From Megaleporinus macrocephalus (taxonomy: Eukaryota > Chordata > Actinopteri > Characiformes > Anostomidae), in NCBI GenBank assembly GCA_021613375.1, contig CM038704.1, forward strand, positions 29,822,582-29,886,581: a DNA stretch of 64,000 nucleotides, written 5' to 3'. Positions within the stretch are counted from its first letter, which is position 1; each line of letters opens with the position of its first letter. Positions 23,080-34,841 of this stretch are shown here, in pieces. The notes beneath the pieces are model-generated. The model was not told the origin of the DNA. It made no database searches and worked only from the letters and a program-made list of their open reading frames with translations. Both the position numbers and the translations under genes were made by a program.

Positions 23080-23960
23080 TTTGGTGAGGATGGGTAAAAA
23101 AGAAAATCTGAAAAAAAGGCTGAATATCCTTGACACTCATCAAAATGGGGATGATATGAGAATTCATGATCAAACAATGACTACGATAAAGATACGCATC
23201 TGAACATGCCCACATGTGTCGTTAAGCCAATAATTAATATTTTAGTTTAAAACAACCAAAGCTGCAGTGAACCTACCTAGAAGAGGTCGCCCTGTAAGGA
23301 TGATAGTTAAAGAGGCACGAATTCCAAAATAAAAAATATCCAAATAAGAGAAAAAACAAATATATAAATAAATAAACAAACCTCTATGCCAAGAAACTAT
23401 TTGGAAGCTGTGCCAGAACTATTTCCTTCAACCACAAAAGTAAGTCTGTGGTGTTTGTTCAATGCTGCGGGAACTGGATCTGGGTTTTATGGTCAGATGG
23501 TAACAAACACTTAAAATGATTTTGGTGAAAAAAGAAGGATGGTTATACAGAAAAATAACCTAATTCTACCTGCTGAGTGTGGTATCAGGGACTCCATGGG
23601 GTGCTAGGATATTTTAAATGAAAATCTGTCTGCCTTTGACAAATATATAAACTGGGTTGTGGGATCTTCCAGCAATACAATGATCCAAAATATATAAATC
23701 TGCAGAAAAGTCATTCAGTCAGAATCAAGCTTTTGACATGGCTATCCAAGTCGTCAATCCCTGAATACTTAGCAAAACCCAATGACGTGAGCTGAAAATG
23801 AAACTCCAAAAACAGGACATAAGGCCTTGAAAGATCAGGAGAGATATTGTATTGAGGACTGTCTCAAATTCTTTGCTCTGAATGTCACCAAGCATATTGG
23901 AAGAACACTCTTCGCTGTTTGTTGGTAGGCTGAGGCTATAAACAATACTAAACACAGGAG
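23080..23960 (+). pseudogene. Tc1-like transposon relic (plus strand)
   Basis: Recognisable transposase-coding passages in order: AAAGCTGCAGTGAACCTACC then AGAAGAGGTCGCCCTGTAAG (HTH and GRP-type linker, about 23258-23300), ATGGTCAGATGGTAACAAAC (first Asp region, about 23490), GGATCTTCCAGCAATACAAT then GATCCAAAA (second Asp region, about 23662), and ATGGCTATCCAAGTCGTCAA then TCCCTGAATACTTAGC (the PD-LNP-E region, about 23738). Frameshifts and A-rich decay run throughout, and neither terminus is clear. It is a different Tc1 lineage from the copies at 6722 and 27901. Confidence 0.7.
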
Positions 23961-24264
23961 TGCTAGAGATTGTGACACATGTTGAATATATAAATATTTA
24001 TGCTATGCCACTACCATTCACTTACAATTTATTCCAAGACATGAAACGTAAAATGTACTTGAAATCTTTGTGAATTTTTCTACAAAAGTACCTTCATTTT
24101 TTTAATTAAGTAATACGTATTTAATTATTTAATATAAATCATACAGACTGATTTTAGTTATATAGTTATGCTAAATAATAAGACAGTTAATTTTTATGTA
24201 TTGTGTGTACATTTCCTTAAAATAATAAGCTAGCTACTAAAAACTGACATTAATAAATTTAAGC

Positions 24265-25085
24265 TACACTGTAAAACATTTCACTGTAAATTAACAGTAA
24301 AATACTGGCAGCAGAGACAGTATATTACAGTTATTTTACAGTGCATCTACTGTAATTTAACAGTATTGTACTGTAAATTGAATTACAGTATATGACAGTA
24401 AAATAACTGCGCATTTATGGTACTAACCAACTAGCCAGCCAGCTAGCTAGCTAACTAGCTAACCCAGTTCAAGCTACAGTTTCTTTACTAAATTTAGTCA
24501 CTAAATGAAACAGACGTAGGGAGATGCGACATTAACAGCTACCGTTTTCTTGAGTTTTACGGGGGCCGCCGCAGCTGCAGTCGAAACGTGTCAATTGTAA
24601 ATGCACCAGCTCGCATCTCCTAATCTAAGAACTGATTTAGATTATCTTTCTTTATTTTACGAATGAACACAATACACAATCCTGCACTAACTGAATGAGC
24701 TGAAAGAATCTTAACTCAGCTGAGACAAATAGCTGGCCCCGCCCACTGCATATATTTTTTCACTTAAATGAGTAGATGTAGTTTGGACAGTTTAATAAAA
24801 AAGGGTTATCAATAAAAAGAAACATTAGTCTGCAATCACCAGTATGATTTTGACGGATGGTGACTGGACTGTAAAGGGATGATGGTGCATATTACAAAAG
24901 GTTGACAGAAAATACTGTATTATGCGGATAAATTACAGTTATTTGCTGTTATTGGGCACATAATTGCTTTACTATTAATTTACATACACTGTGTGATTAC
25001 TTTACAGTGTTTTACAATTATTATAAAAAACAGTAAGATACTGTTGTATATCCACAGTAAATTTACAGCAATTCATTACAGTGTA
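24265..25085. mobile_element. Non-autonomous DNA transposon with CACTGTAA termini
   Basis: The left end TACACTGTAA (24265-24274) is the inverse of the right end TTACAGTGTA (25076-25085). The ends are followed inward by similar TGTAAATTAACAGTA and TGTAAATTTACTGTG tracts. If the outer TA is a target duplication, the element proper is 24267-25083, about 817 bp. The arms are full of ACAGTAA/TTACTGT motifs in both directions. The centre has a CTAGCCAGCCAGCTAGCTAG run (24427) and a unique segment with GGGGGCCGCCGCAGCTGCAG (24562). No transposase. Confidence 0.75.
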
Positions 25086-27430
25086 CATCTATGTAATTAA
25101 GCAGTTAAGCAGTGTCTTTGCTACACAGCTGGCTGAGAAACATGCTCAGCAAAGTACATTATTATTTACTCTCATAGTCAGCAAAGCTAAGTGATTAGCC
25201 ACAAAACAGGGGAGGAAGGTCAGGGGCACAAAGTACAACAAGTAAAACAACATGCATATAACTGGTGACAGAAAACAATAGTAAGCTTTACTTAACAATA
25301 TAGTATTGAACCCAAAAAAATAAATCACTGTCAAAAAAGGAAAAAGGAAAAGCAAAGGCTAATTTATCTAAAACAACACAACAGCACAACTGACCTTGTA
25401 CAATACTTATGTACAATGTAAATATTTACAGTAATGGTCATGACTGATTTTACAGCTGTTTAAAATTAATCAACGATGCATCAGTATAAATTGTGGTATT
25501 GGTATTTAACTGGCTGTAATTCTGTAATTCTGTTTTGGTGTATGTTTCATTTATGGGTAACAATGCCGCTAATGTGAAACACCTTTAAAATCTACAAAAC
25601 CACAAATGATACAACACTGTGGTGCTTTGGTTAAAAAGAGTTCAAACTCAAAACTAAACCAAACAAAAAAGCATGCAGCTTTGTTAAGGCTAGCAGACTA
25701 TTTTATCCTGTCTTTCTTTTTCTTGTGTATTGTTATTTCTGTTGGACCATGCTTTCATATTAATCAACATTCTACTTGTTTCCATTCTTTTCTTCTTTAC
25801 TACAATGCAACTTAAGACTTTCGTTGACTTGGGAATTCTCATTCTAAGATTCAAAGAAAATGTTAAATTAAGCAAAATGCTAGGTAGTCACCACTATGTA
25901 CTCTGATCACTGTGGCAACAGTGAGGATTCGGAACAGGATTCAAATATACAGCATCCGTTCTTTAAATGTTATTCAGTAGTTTTCCTTAAGCTGCTAAGT
26001 ACCAGAAAAAATACAACATGTTTGCCCACACAGTCCGTCTTTGTTGTAGCATCATTTTGAGAGTGGACCACCCCTATACATGGTGCTAAAACTGTGGCTT
26101 CTGACTGGTCGTTTTGCATGTCAATCAAAGGCCTCGTTCTGTCAACATAAATGCTTGGCCACATCAAGTGACGAAATGTGCCAGTTTACAACAAAAGACT
26201 GCCCCCGCTGTTATAACTGAAGTACCATGCCGTACCCAACCACCCCCACCCCTCTCCACACTCACACATTCTCTCACGCTGACTCTCAGGTACGTTCGCA
26301 GTGCAGACATGTGTTGTGTGTTAAGCCAATGTGCAAAACCAAATATGGCACTAATTGTAGACTGCAGAGGCGGGACAAACAGCTGAGGTTAAAGAAGAGC
26401 AAAACCAACAGTACAGCAGTCATAAAAATGTCAGTAAGGTCACATCCACCAATTATTTTCTTTCCCCCCAAAAGATACTGCTCACACACTCTTTCTCTCT
26501 CTCTCACTCTCTCTCTCTAGTTCGGGATGCATGCTCTTATTACCATCATTATGGCAAGCCCTCAGGGCTTTTCTCACACACAGCAAAATAGACTCATCTC
26601 AGCAGCTTGCAAAAACAATAGAATAAGTCTGAAAAAAAAAAAAATAATAAAAATAGTCGAACTGTGAGGGAATCGCGACACAGCTGACACACACACACAC
26701 GTACAACTTGTCTACAGCGATCCATGGCTTCCATAATTAACTGTCAGCTTTCTCGGTCTCCGAATGTGTAGCTCTCCTAATACAAGGTTAGCAATGAACT
26801 AACTGCACGGAGTCACTCTCCAAACACCTTCTGACAGATAACAAAACTTCCCCGTAGATGTCAGCCCCGTTACTCTGTTCCTATCACAGCCAGACGGAAG
26901 GAGAAAAGAGAGGCTGTCAGCTCCAAATACACCATTTTGATGCTCTCGCAGGCACACACTCTGAGCACCACTGTAAAAGCCAATATGCATTCTGTCAGAA
27001 TTACGATACTGATGTCAGAAATAGCAACTCTTTTAAGTGTTTCAGTGATTCTTTTAAGTAAATAGACAAGGCCTCACGAAAGGCGGAGGAAAACAAACAA
27101 TATGCGTCTTCAGGAGAGAGAGAGATAACTTCACTTCTTCTTTTACAGGAATAATCATCAGACCACCCAGCAGGAAACCTGTCAGGTAACATTATTCTTC
27201 TCGCTCGGCTCACTCTTCAAACATACCTACAGCACTAAATAGTTTCCCCATTTAAGGATAGAGCTCATTTAAGTTGGTATCTAGTCTATTTTACCTACTC
27301 TAGTAAAATGTGGGGTTTCTAAAAGAAATCAAAAGTATATATATATATATATATGTTTTCTTTGTTTAGAAGTAATTTTACGTTTGCCTTTAAATGGAAA
27401 TTAGTTAGTAACTCTACTTAACCGATTGAA
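25086..27430. other. Unannotated stretch with short simple repeats
   Basis: No gene recognised. A CT tract lies at 26488-26520, A-rich runs at 26631-26650, a CACACACACACAC run at 26690, and a short TA run at 27336-27354. Small frames here lack domains. Confidence 0.35.
27336..27354. repeat. Short (TA)n tract
   Basis: About nine TA units. Confidence 0.9.
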
Positions 27431-27800
27431 GATGCCATAGAATCTTGCATTTGCAAAGGAGGGCAATATGTATGGCTCCAAATCCTTCATGCATCAACAG
27501 CTTTAAAATAAACTTTCCAAGAAACAAAATGGTCACAAAACTGCCACAGCTGAAGTTTATCTTTAAAGAGGCTGAAATAAGCTTCCTATTCACAGCTTTT
27601 CAATCCCATGTTATGCCCCACTATAAACGCTACAGCTTATACAGGTGCCAAAATGTATCTACAGCACAATTTAAGGTGGAACGAAAAAGTAGCAAAACAA
27701 GCTGGCAAACAGGAAGCTAACTTCAGCTCCGACAAGCCTTTTTTAAATGTGACATTATAAGGCAGCCAATCAGAAGAAAGTTTATTTCATACATTTACAA
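27431..27800 (+). repeat. Interspersed repeat family A, copy 4
   Basis: It starts with GATGCCATAGAATC. It carries the conserved module CTTCCTATTCACAGCTTTTC, GCTTATACAGGTGCC, ACAATTTAAGGTGGAACG and ACAGGAAGCTAACTTCAG (27579-27726), in the order seen at 19960-20100. Confidence 0.65.
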
Positions 27801-27900
27801 AAATGGTCTCTTTAATTTAATGGATTATGTTTTTTAATTTATTATTGGTGATGTTTTTTTGTCACTGAAGTCGTTGGGATAAAAATATATTGTGTATATA

Positions 27901-29462
27901 CAGTTAGGCCCAAAAATGATTGGACAGTTTACTAAACCATATTCAAGATACTGTTATATAATTAATGTGGGCTTGAAGTGCAGACTCCCAACTTTAATTG
28001 AAGTGTATTCATATCCTAATTGGAGGAAGGGTTTAGGAATGAGAGCTCTTTAATATGTAGCTGCCTCTTTTTTAAGGGAACAAAAGTAATTGGACAACTA
28101 TCTCAAAAGCTATTTCATGGGCTTTCCCCCTCACTAATCCATCATCAATTAAGTAGGAAAAAGGTTTGGAGTTGATTCCAGGTGTGGCATTTGTATTTGG
28201 AAGCTGTTGCTGTGAACCCACAACATGCGGTCAAAGGAGCTCTTAATGGAAGTGAAACAGGCCGTCATTAGGCTGAAACAAAGAAGAAATCCATCTGAGA
28301 GATTGTGGAAATGTTAGGAGTGGCCAAATTAACAGTTTGGTAGATTCTGGGGAAAAAAGAGTGTACTGGTGAGCTTGGGAACTCAAAAGGGCCTGGACGT
28401 CCTCGGAAGACATCACTGGTGGATGATCGCAGAAACCTTTCCATGGGGAAGAAAAATCCCCTCACAACATCCACCCAAGAGAAGAACACTCTCCAGGAAG
28501 TAGGTGTATCAGTATCTAAGTCTACCATAAAGAGACGACTTCATAAGAGCAAATACAGAGGATTCACCACAAGGTGCAAACCATTAATCAGCCTCAAAAA
28601 TAAAAACCCCAGATTAAACATCTAAAGAAACCAGTCCTGTTCTGGAACAGCATTCTATGGACAGATGAAGAGAAGATCAACCTGTATCAGGATGATGTGA
28701 GGAAGAAAGTATGGAGAAGGCTTGGAACGGCTCATGATCCAAAGCATACCACATCCTCTGTAAAACATGGTGGAGGCATAGTGATGGCATGGGCATGCAT
28801 GGCTTCCAATGGCACTGGGTCACTGGTGTTTATAGATGATGTGACAGAAGACAGAAGCAGCTGGTTGAATTCTGAAGTGTACAGAGATATACTTTTTCTG
28901 CTCAGATTCAACCAAATGCAGCAAGGTTGATTGGACAGCACTTCACAGTACAGAACGACAGTGACTCAAAACATACTGCGAATCCAACCCAGGAGTTTTT
29001 TAGGGCAAAGAAATGGAAAATTTTTCAATGGTCAAATCAATCACCAGATCTCAACCCGATTGAGCATGTATTTCACTTGCTTAAGACAAAATTTAGGGCA
29101 GAAAAACTCTCAAACAAGCAAGAAGACAGCTGCAGTAAAGGCCTGACAAAGCATCACAAATGAGGAAACGCAGCATTTGGTGATGTCCATGAGTTCCAAA
29201 TATCAGGCAGTCATTGCCTGCAAAGGATTCTTAACAAAGTAATAAAAATGAACATTTTATTTACAGTAAAGTTCATTAGTCCAAGTATTTTGAGCCCCTG
29301 AAATGAGGAGGCTTTGTAGAAAAATGGTTGCAATTCCTGAACACTTCATAGGATACTTTTGTTGAAAGTCTACACTTCAATTGCATCCCAGTTGTTTCAT
29401 TTCAAATCCAATGTGGTGGCTTGGAGAGCCCAAATCTGTCCAAAAATTTCTGGGCCTAACTG
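27901..29462 (+). mobile_element. Full-length dead Tc1-like element with DD34E transposase remnant
   Basis: The termini CAGTTAGGCCCAAAAATGAT (27901) and the inverse AATTTCTGGGCCTAACTG (29445-29462) are flanked by TA on both sides (27899-27900 and 29463-29464), so the 1562-bp unit is complete. Transposase pieces lie in three frames: a helix-turn-helix part (about 28250-28620), a first catalytic Asp in WTDEEKINLYQDD (28658-28696), a GGG-MAW-C stretch (28763-28800), a second Asp in FTVQNDSDSKHTA, and SPDLNPIEH with the third acidic residue. Between the second Asp and the Glu there are 34 residues, so the layout is DD34E as in the Tc1 family. Frames shift near 28600 and again near 28900, and N-terminal stops remain, so it cannot make an active enzyme. 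Confidence 0.88.

Positions 29463-29468
<6 letters not shown>

Positions 29469-29538
<70 letters not shown>
29469..29538. repeat. (TA)n microsatellite, about 70 bp
   Basis: A TA run lying between the right end of the Tc1 element and an inverted copy of the same terminus. Confidence 0.97.
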
Positions 29539-29544
<6 letters not shown>

Positions 29545-29576
29545 CAGTTGGGCCCAGAAATTTTTGGACAGATTTG
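29545..29576 (+). mobile_element. Isolated inverted copy of the Tc1 terminus
   Basis: CAGTTGGGCCCAGAAATTTT and the next 12 bases match the reverse complement of 29431-29462 with a single mismatch over 32 bases. They are preceded by TA. The sequence beyond 29580 does not match the element interior, so this is a truncated copy or a duplicated end. Confidence 0.8.
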
Positions 29577-29689
29577 TATAGACTATTTTCTATTTCATAT
29601 TTTGTTCCCTCATCACTCATTATTTGTTTCTCTCGGAAACAAGAATATCATAAATATTGATATTTAAAGAGTTAGCAATGAGGGAAGGA

Positions 29690-30545
29690 CTGTAGCTCTG
29701 TGTGTCAGACTGACGTCATTGCTGAGAAAGAGAGCTGAAGGAAGAAACGGTGGCACAAAGCCTACGTCTGAAATCAATGGGGAAGTGGCCGATTCACCAC
29801 TAAAGCTTCCAAAACAGGCCGATCGAGGAGGACTTTAAATTCAATTATCAGTGATGTTGTTAATGACCCCATTAGGGTAAGAATAATGGTGAATTAAGCG
29901 GGTCTGGGTGAGGGATGGCCTGTGTGACAGCCATCTGGCCAAAACAGGAGGCAAAAAACAGGAGGCAAAAAAGGGGTGGGGGAGGGGGAAGGAAGAGGAT
30001 TGTGTCATGGCCGACAGAAGCATCCAAATATGGGTTTGGGCCTCTGCCATATGGCCTCATCTATCTTGTCTCTTAGAACGTGGCATCTCTGTCAGAAACG
30101 TCCCTTGTTGCAAACATCTGGTAGACGCCAAGAGAAAAAGAAAGGCTACACCTTTAGTGCCATGTTGGCTTTTTTTTTTTTTTACGCAGCAGCCTACATC
30201 AGCTTCCTTCCAGCCGCTCTTATCTGTGGCAGCAGAGCGCGGCACTTTGATTCAGTTTGTTCACACCATGGCAAAAGACTCTGGGGGTCGCTCCATTAGC
30301 AAACATTAGTGCTCTTTCAATTTGCAAGGGAGGCATAAATTCACTTTAACCGTACTTGGCTCATGGCTGCAGCGAACAGCCCATTTTGTTAATTTGTTTC
30401 AATTTTCAGAGATGTACTGTAATGGATAGGGACTGTATGATAGGCATCCAAACGCCAAGGACTAGGTCAATTGGAAGGATCCGTGGGAGTCAGCGGCAGA
30501 GTGAACTTTCAATTAGATCTTTTCATCTCTGAGTACAGAATTTGC
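29690..30545. promoter_or_regulatory. Candidate conserved noncoding block
   Basis: Unique, high-complexity sequence in two parts. The first is 29690-29935 (ACTTTAAATTCAATTATCAG, GACCCCATTAGGG). The second is 30240-30545 (GCATAAATTCACTTTAACCG, CCCATTTTGTTAATTTG, CTTTCAATTAGATC). They are separated by a G-rich tract (29970-29995) and a 12-bp T run. Domain-free frames occur on both strands. The texture is that of vertebrate developmental enhancers, but conservation was not tested. Confidence 0.3.
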
Positions 30546-30559
30546 TTCTCAGTCGAGAG

Positions 30560-30602
30560 GTACACTGTCGGTCAAAAGTTTGAGGACGACTTGCTTTAAC
30601 AC
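30560..30602. repeat. Transposon-terminus-like fragment
   Basis: TACACTGTCGGTCAAAAGTT followed by TGAGGACGAC resembles the same fish TIR motif class as the units at 18586-18703. No partner end is visible. Confidence 0.4.
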
Positions 30603-32540
30603 ACTTTTTGTCTTTGTCAGCTCACAATAACTTAAAGGGAAATTTTAGTCAAAATCTATACGTGTTGTCATTTCTATGCCCGTACACCTGTAAATACTAG
30701 AACAAAAAAAACTTCTGATGACACATCATGTAGGTGGGATGACCTACAACTGTTTTGGGGAGAATTTTTGGGGGTAATTTGTTTCAAAATGATTTATTTA
30801 TTTACTTTTTGTAAGCTGTGAAAGCCATATACTTTACAAGCTAGCAATACTGTTAAGAAACTAAACTGTTGCACTTGTATATCTGAGGTAACTGCCTTAA
30901 TGGCCTTTCTGGTTATTCCCTATCTTTTTGTGCGTTATGTAGCTTTTCATGCCTGTAAAGAGTTTAGGTACACAACAGAGGGAGAAACTCTGTCCTACAG
31001 AGACCCCTTTTCTCACCTGCCTGAAACGACTCATCGCAATCTCAGCCCTTTTCTTTTGTTACAAGATGACGCAATGTCATAACATGATCGTTACTGCCTG
31101 CCTGCCAGCAAGCTTGGCACACCCTCACACAACACAGAGTAACTACTGGTGTCCTCGTAGGAGCAAAACCAAAGACCCTCTTTTAGGCAGAGAGAGCACT
31201 CCTTGGGTGGCATCAGGGAAACCAGAGACTCTGTGTGAGTGAAACAAACTGCTGTGCACCCTGTCAATCACAATATGTTTTCTATTACAAGTATATTTTT
31301 ACTGAGCTGCAATGCGTCCAATACAGAAAAATAAGGGTTTGGTGTAATAGCAAGATGTGGTTGCAACAGATTTGCAACAGGTTTGCAACAGGGCTCTTTT
31401 ACGATAATAGGCCAGTGTTTCAGAAAAAAAACATCACCAAATGGAGGCGGTCTAACCAACAACAGATAAATACTGTGGAAAAGTATGTGATAAAAAAATC
31501 TCACAGATTTTACGTAGCTAACCAAAGTGGGCGTATTCATGCCAAATCAGTTTTATTAGGAACAATTATTCACCAGAAAAAATGAGTTGAAGCAGGACAC
31601 TGTAGCAGGTTTTTATCTAACAGGTAAACAATTCAGTCACATTTCATGACAGCTTTCATCAAATAATATCAGACACAATAACCCAGAAAATCATCTCTAA
31701 CAGCATGCTATCAAATTTAGCTACAGCAGCAGGACTAAACGGCTAAAGGTTTGTAAAGTACTAACATTAAAGTCTCTGTGCTGAGCATATGACCTGTTTT
31801 GCAGTTACTGTTACTGTTAATTGCTATACTGAAGTTAAGGCCAGCCATGATTGGCTTATAACTTATTTACGATTTGTTTGGCAGAGAATAACAAAACTTA
31901 CCATCTTTTATATTAATGAATCTCTGGTGGAACCGTTCTGCCTGTTAACCAATCTAAACACAAAGCATGAGCTGACCAATCAGCACACTAACAAGACACA
32001 ACAAGACACTATAGTGAGTCGCAAGGCTAGCAGTCATGATTGGTTGAGACGACCAGGATTGGCAGATGACAGTATTATGTATTTGTATAATACATATAGT
32101 CACTACTGGGTATAATAGTGAGAAAACAGTGACAAACAAACATGAAAACAATACATTGTGAATTCTGTCAAATGAATGAGGCTCATGGAAAACATGCATA
32201 ACAAATAACATATCAAACTCTTTGGCCTATTTAACTTGTTGAAGTGAATGCTGTTTAGATCATTTTTAGCAAAAACTGCAAAACTGAATAAACAGCTGAT
32301 AAAAGGCCAATCTTAGAAATGTGGCAAAGCATTTTACTCTTTGTTGTTATGTCAAAACTTATCAGCACTTTCAGCTGCTTAAAGAGTTTCAATATATGCT
32401 TCATTTTCCATCATTATTTAGGCAAAATATTTTGATGAATAAAAGTTTGGGAGATGTTTTGGGTGGCCAGCTTTAGCTCAGTATTGCTGGTTAAATGTCA
32501 TGATAAAGAAATATCTCCAATTTAGCCAGATTCTGTTTTG
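30603..32540. other. Unannotated stretch
   Basis: No gene or classified repeat. Frames of 90-116 codons near 31235-31585 and 31789-32115 lack any domain and run through AT-rich sequence. Confidence 0.35.
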
Positions 32541-33130
32541 CTTTTTGAATCATCTGCCTGTAAATGCTCTCTCTAATATTCATGTTGGAGGAATAACACA
32601 CGGGGGGGTGGGGTGGGAGAGTGGGGTAACAGTTCCTATCTCATACGATCAGTGACATCCTGTCTACTTAACAGTGAAAGAACACCATTTGCTAAAGTCT
32701 TTGATTAGAAGAGCATGAAGACAGCAGTGAACATGAAATTCAATCATTCTATCAGGATGATTCTCCTGAATGCATAGGCAATTATTTTCTCCTTACAGGA
32801 GGCTCCGTCTGCCTTGGATGTTTCTCTTAATTATGACTTGCATTACTATGTTTAGCAGCAATGATAATAATTACAGAATTGATTTGATTTGCAATTGATA
32901 TGTTTTCATTGGCTATGGGAAAGTAAGCCCAGATAGGCAAATGCAATTATGCTGAGCTTATAGCTTCGATCAATATTCATTAAGGATATTCACACTGACA
33001 TTCATTTTATTGCATTTCTCACTTCCAAAGCTGTCATTATCAGCTATATGAGCTTCTGTTAATGAGAACAATTTGAATATACAGTAAATGTCTGATGCAG
33101 CTGAAGTTGAAATAACATTCAGACCAAGGA
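32540..33130. promoter_or_regulatory. Candidate conserved noncoding block
   Basis: Repeat-free AT-rich sequence dense in TAAT/ATTA cores and octamer-like words, for example CTCTTAATTATGACTTGC (32824), AATGATAATAATTACAG (32860), GGCAAATGCAATTATGCTG (32937) and ATCAATATTCATTAAGG (32969). It contains a short G-rich interruption at 32603-32625. Of all blocks in the window this one most resembles deeply conserved vertebrate enhancers, by texture alone. Confidence 0.35.
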
Positions 33131-33301
33131 CTATGGGAAAAGTATTAAAGTTTCTGACTATAAATGCTATTCACTCCACTGTATCAGCTAGCGGCAAACT
33201 GAAATAAGCATTGGCAGTTAGCAAGCTTAGAGGATAAACATAAAAACAGGACAAGGGGATTTATTAAGCAGGAAGAAATCTAAACATTGGATAAATTATT
33301 A

Positions 33302-34160
33302 CAAACCCCAACTCCGAAATAGTTGGGACAGTAAGCAAACTGCAAATAAAAACACGTAGCAATTATTAATACATGTACTTTGACCTGTATTTAAACAAAA
33401 ACACAATAAAGACATGTAATGTTTCAACTTATCAACTTTATTGTTTTTGTAAGTATAATCTTACTCTGAAGTCGATGCCTGCAACAGGTTCCAAAAAAGT
33501 TAGAAAAGACTAGAAACACTGTAAAATATTATTATGCTTAAATTACAAGTTGCAACCAGAAAAAGATGTTTTAAGAGCATTGTTGGGTCTAGGTTAATCA
33601 TGTTGCCAAAAAAACAACTCAGCAGTTTAATAACATTCCTTCAGTCAAATCTCCTTAAGTAAAGGACAAAGCCAAAAACCACAAAATTGAATACCTGTGA
33701 ATACCTTTAATCTTTCAGACAGCATTGTATGTTTTTGCAATAGAAATCATCCCATGGGCTCAGTAATACTTTCAAAAACTGCTGTCTTTAAACACCATCA
33801 GCTGCTGCATCCACAAAAGCCATATGCCAACAATGTCTACAAACACCGCTGACCAATCTGAGCTCAAGCTAATCTTGAATAGACTGATGGGCTATAGAAA
33901 AGTGTACTGTGGACTGATGAGTCGCCTTTTTTATGGAAAAAACGAACATCGTGTTTAGTAGGCTAAATAAGTAAAGCTCCAAGCTCTGTTATGGTATTGG
34001 GTGTGATAACACCAGTGATAACTCTGACCACATTTTGGAGTCACATATGCAGACTTTTAGTTGATGTCTTTTTCAGGGACATCCATGTTTACTTCAACAT
34101 GATAACACAAATGCAACCACAAAGGCCAAAAAATTACACTTTTAAAATCAGATCAACTGG
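33302..34160 (+). pseudogene. Mariner/Tc1-like relic, family M, copy 1
   Basis: It starts CAAACCCCAACTCCGAAATA then GTTGGGACAG after a TA, the terminus of a family abundant in fish. Recognisable inner passages are CCCATGGGCTCAGTAATACT (33753), ACCAATCTGAGCTCAAGCT (33852), TGTGGACTGATGAGTCGCC (first Asp region, 33909) and GGAAAAAACGAACATCGTGT (33937), then CATGATAACACAAATGCA (second Asp region, about 34098). Many indels destroy the frame. The right end is overrun by the gag-like segment. Confidence 0.75.
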
Positions 34161-34189
34161 TGTTTTCAGACTCACTGTTTATAAAGCGA

Positions 34190-34840
34190 ACAGGTGGGGC
34201 TCGCCTTTGAGGACTTTCCGACTGAGGTGTGTGATAGCTTAGCACTAAATACGCTCATACAGGTGATGAGGTCAATTAAAGCTTCAGCAGTAGTTGTGGC
34301 CATGGACCCAACTTGCCTGGAAAAGGCTTTGTGGTGGGCAAATGGAAGCAATTATCATGAAAAAATGCAGAACATAGTCAGGTTCATGTGGTGGGGTGGT
34401 TGATGCTGGTGTTTTGGCAATGCCAGAAACAGGGGCATCATGCCAGACAATGCATCAAGGCTAAGCCGGTTGGAAAATGGAAGGGAAGCTTTAGGAGAGT
34501 TGGGGCTCCAGTGCACATGAATAGCTCCCTTGCTAGCACTGGCAATGTAGCAGACAGCGGAAAGAGCAGAACCATGACTGGCAGGTTCATGGCTGGGCGC
34601 TTTAGCCACCCGAGAGAGTTTGGGTGTTTACTCTGCACCACTGGAAAGAGAACCCTGTCAAGCCCTGTTGTCAAAGCCCCCCTGCTATACAGAGAACCTG
34701 CCAAGCTCCCTCGCAGTGCCATAGTACTGTCAAAGACTCCTAGCCACACAGAGAACCCCACCAAGCTTCCTGGCAGTGCCAAGACAGGGCCAAGACCCCC
34801 CAGCTCTTTCAGAATCCCCTCCCACCATGACTCAGGATAA
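34190..34840 (+). pseudogene. Retrotransposon gag fragment with zinc-knuckle remnant
   Basis: Frame 1 (34194-34400) reads CDSLALNTLIQVMRS and further to PTCLEKALWWA, the helical end of a Gypsy-type Gag capsid region. After a frame change near 34385, the next frame gives FWQCQKQGHHARQC, a CCHC zinc knuckle whose first Cys is replaced by Phe (TTT where TGT or TGC is expected). After it comes a Pro/Lys-rich stretch with two loosely repeated REPAKLPRSA / ENPTKLPGSA units (about 34690-34790) and a stop at 34839. No protease or reverse transcriptase follows. This is a dead, truncated LTR-retrotransposon piece, and the assignment to the Ty3/gypsy group is tentative. Confidence 0.6.
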
Positions 34841-34841
34841 C

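Noticed and set aside
29908..30309. 133- and 107-codon overlapping frames
   Set aside because: No domain; they cross a G-rich tract and a T run. The sequence is better seen as noncoding.
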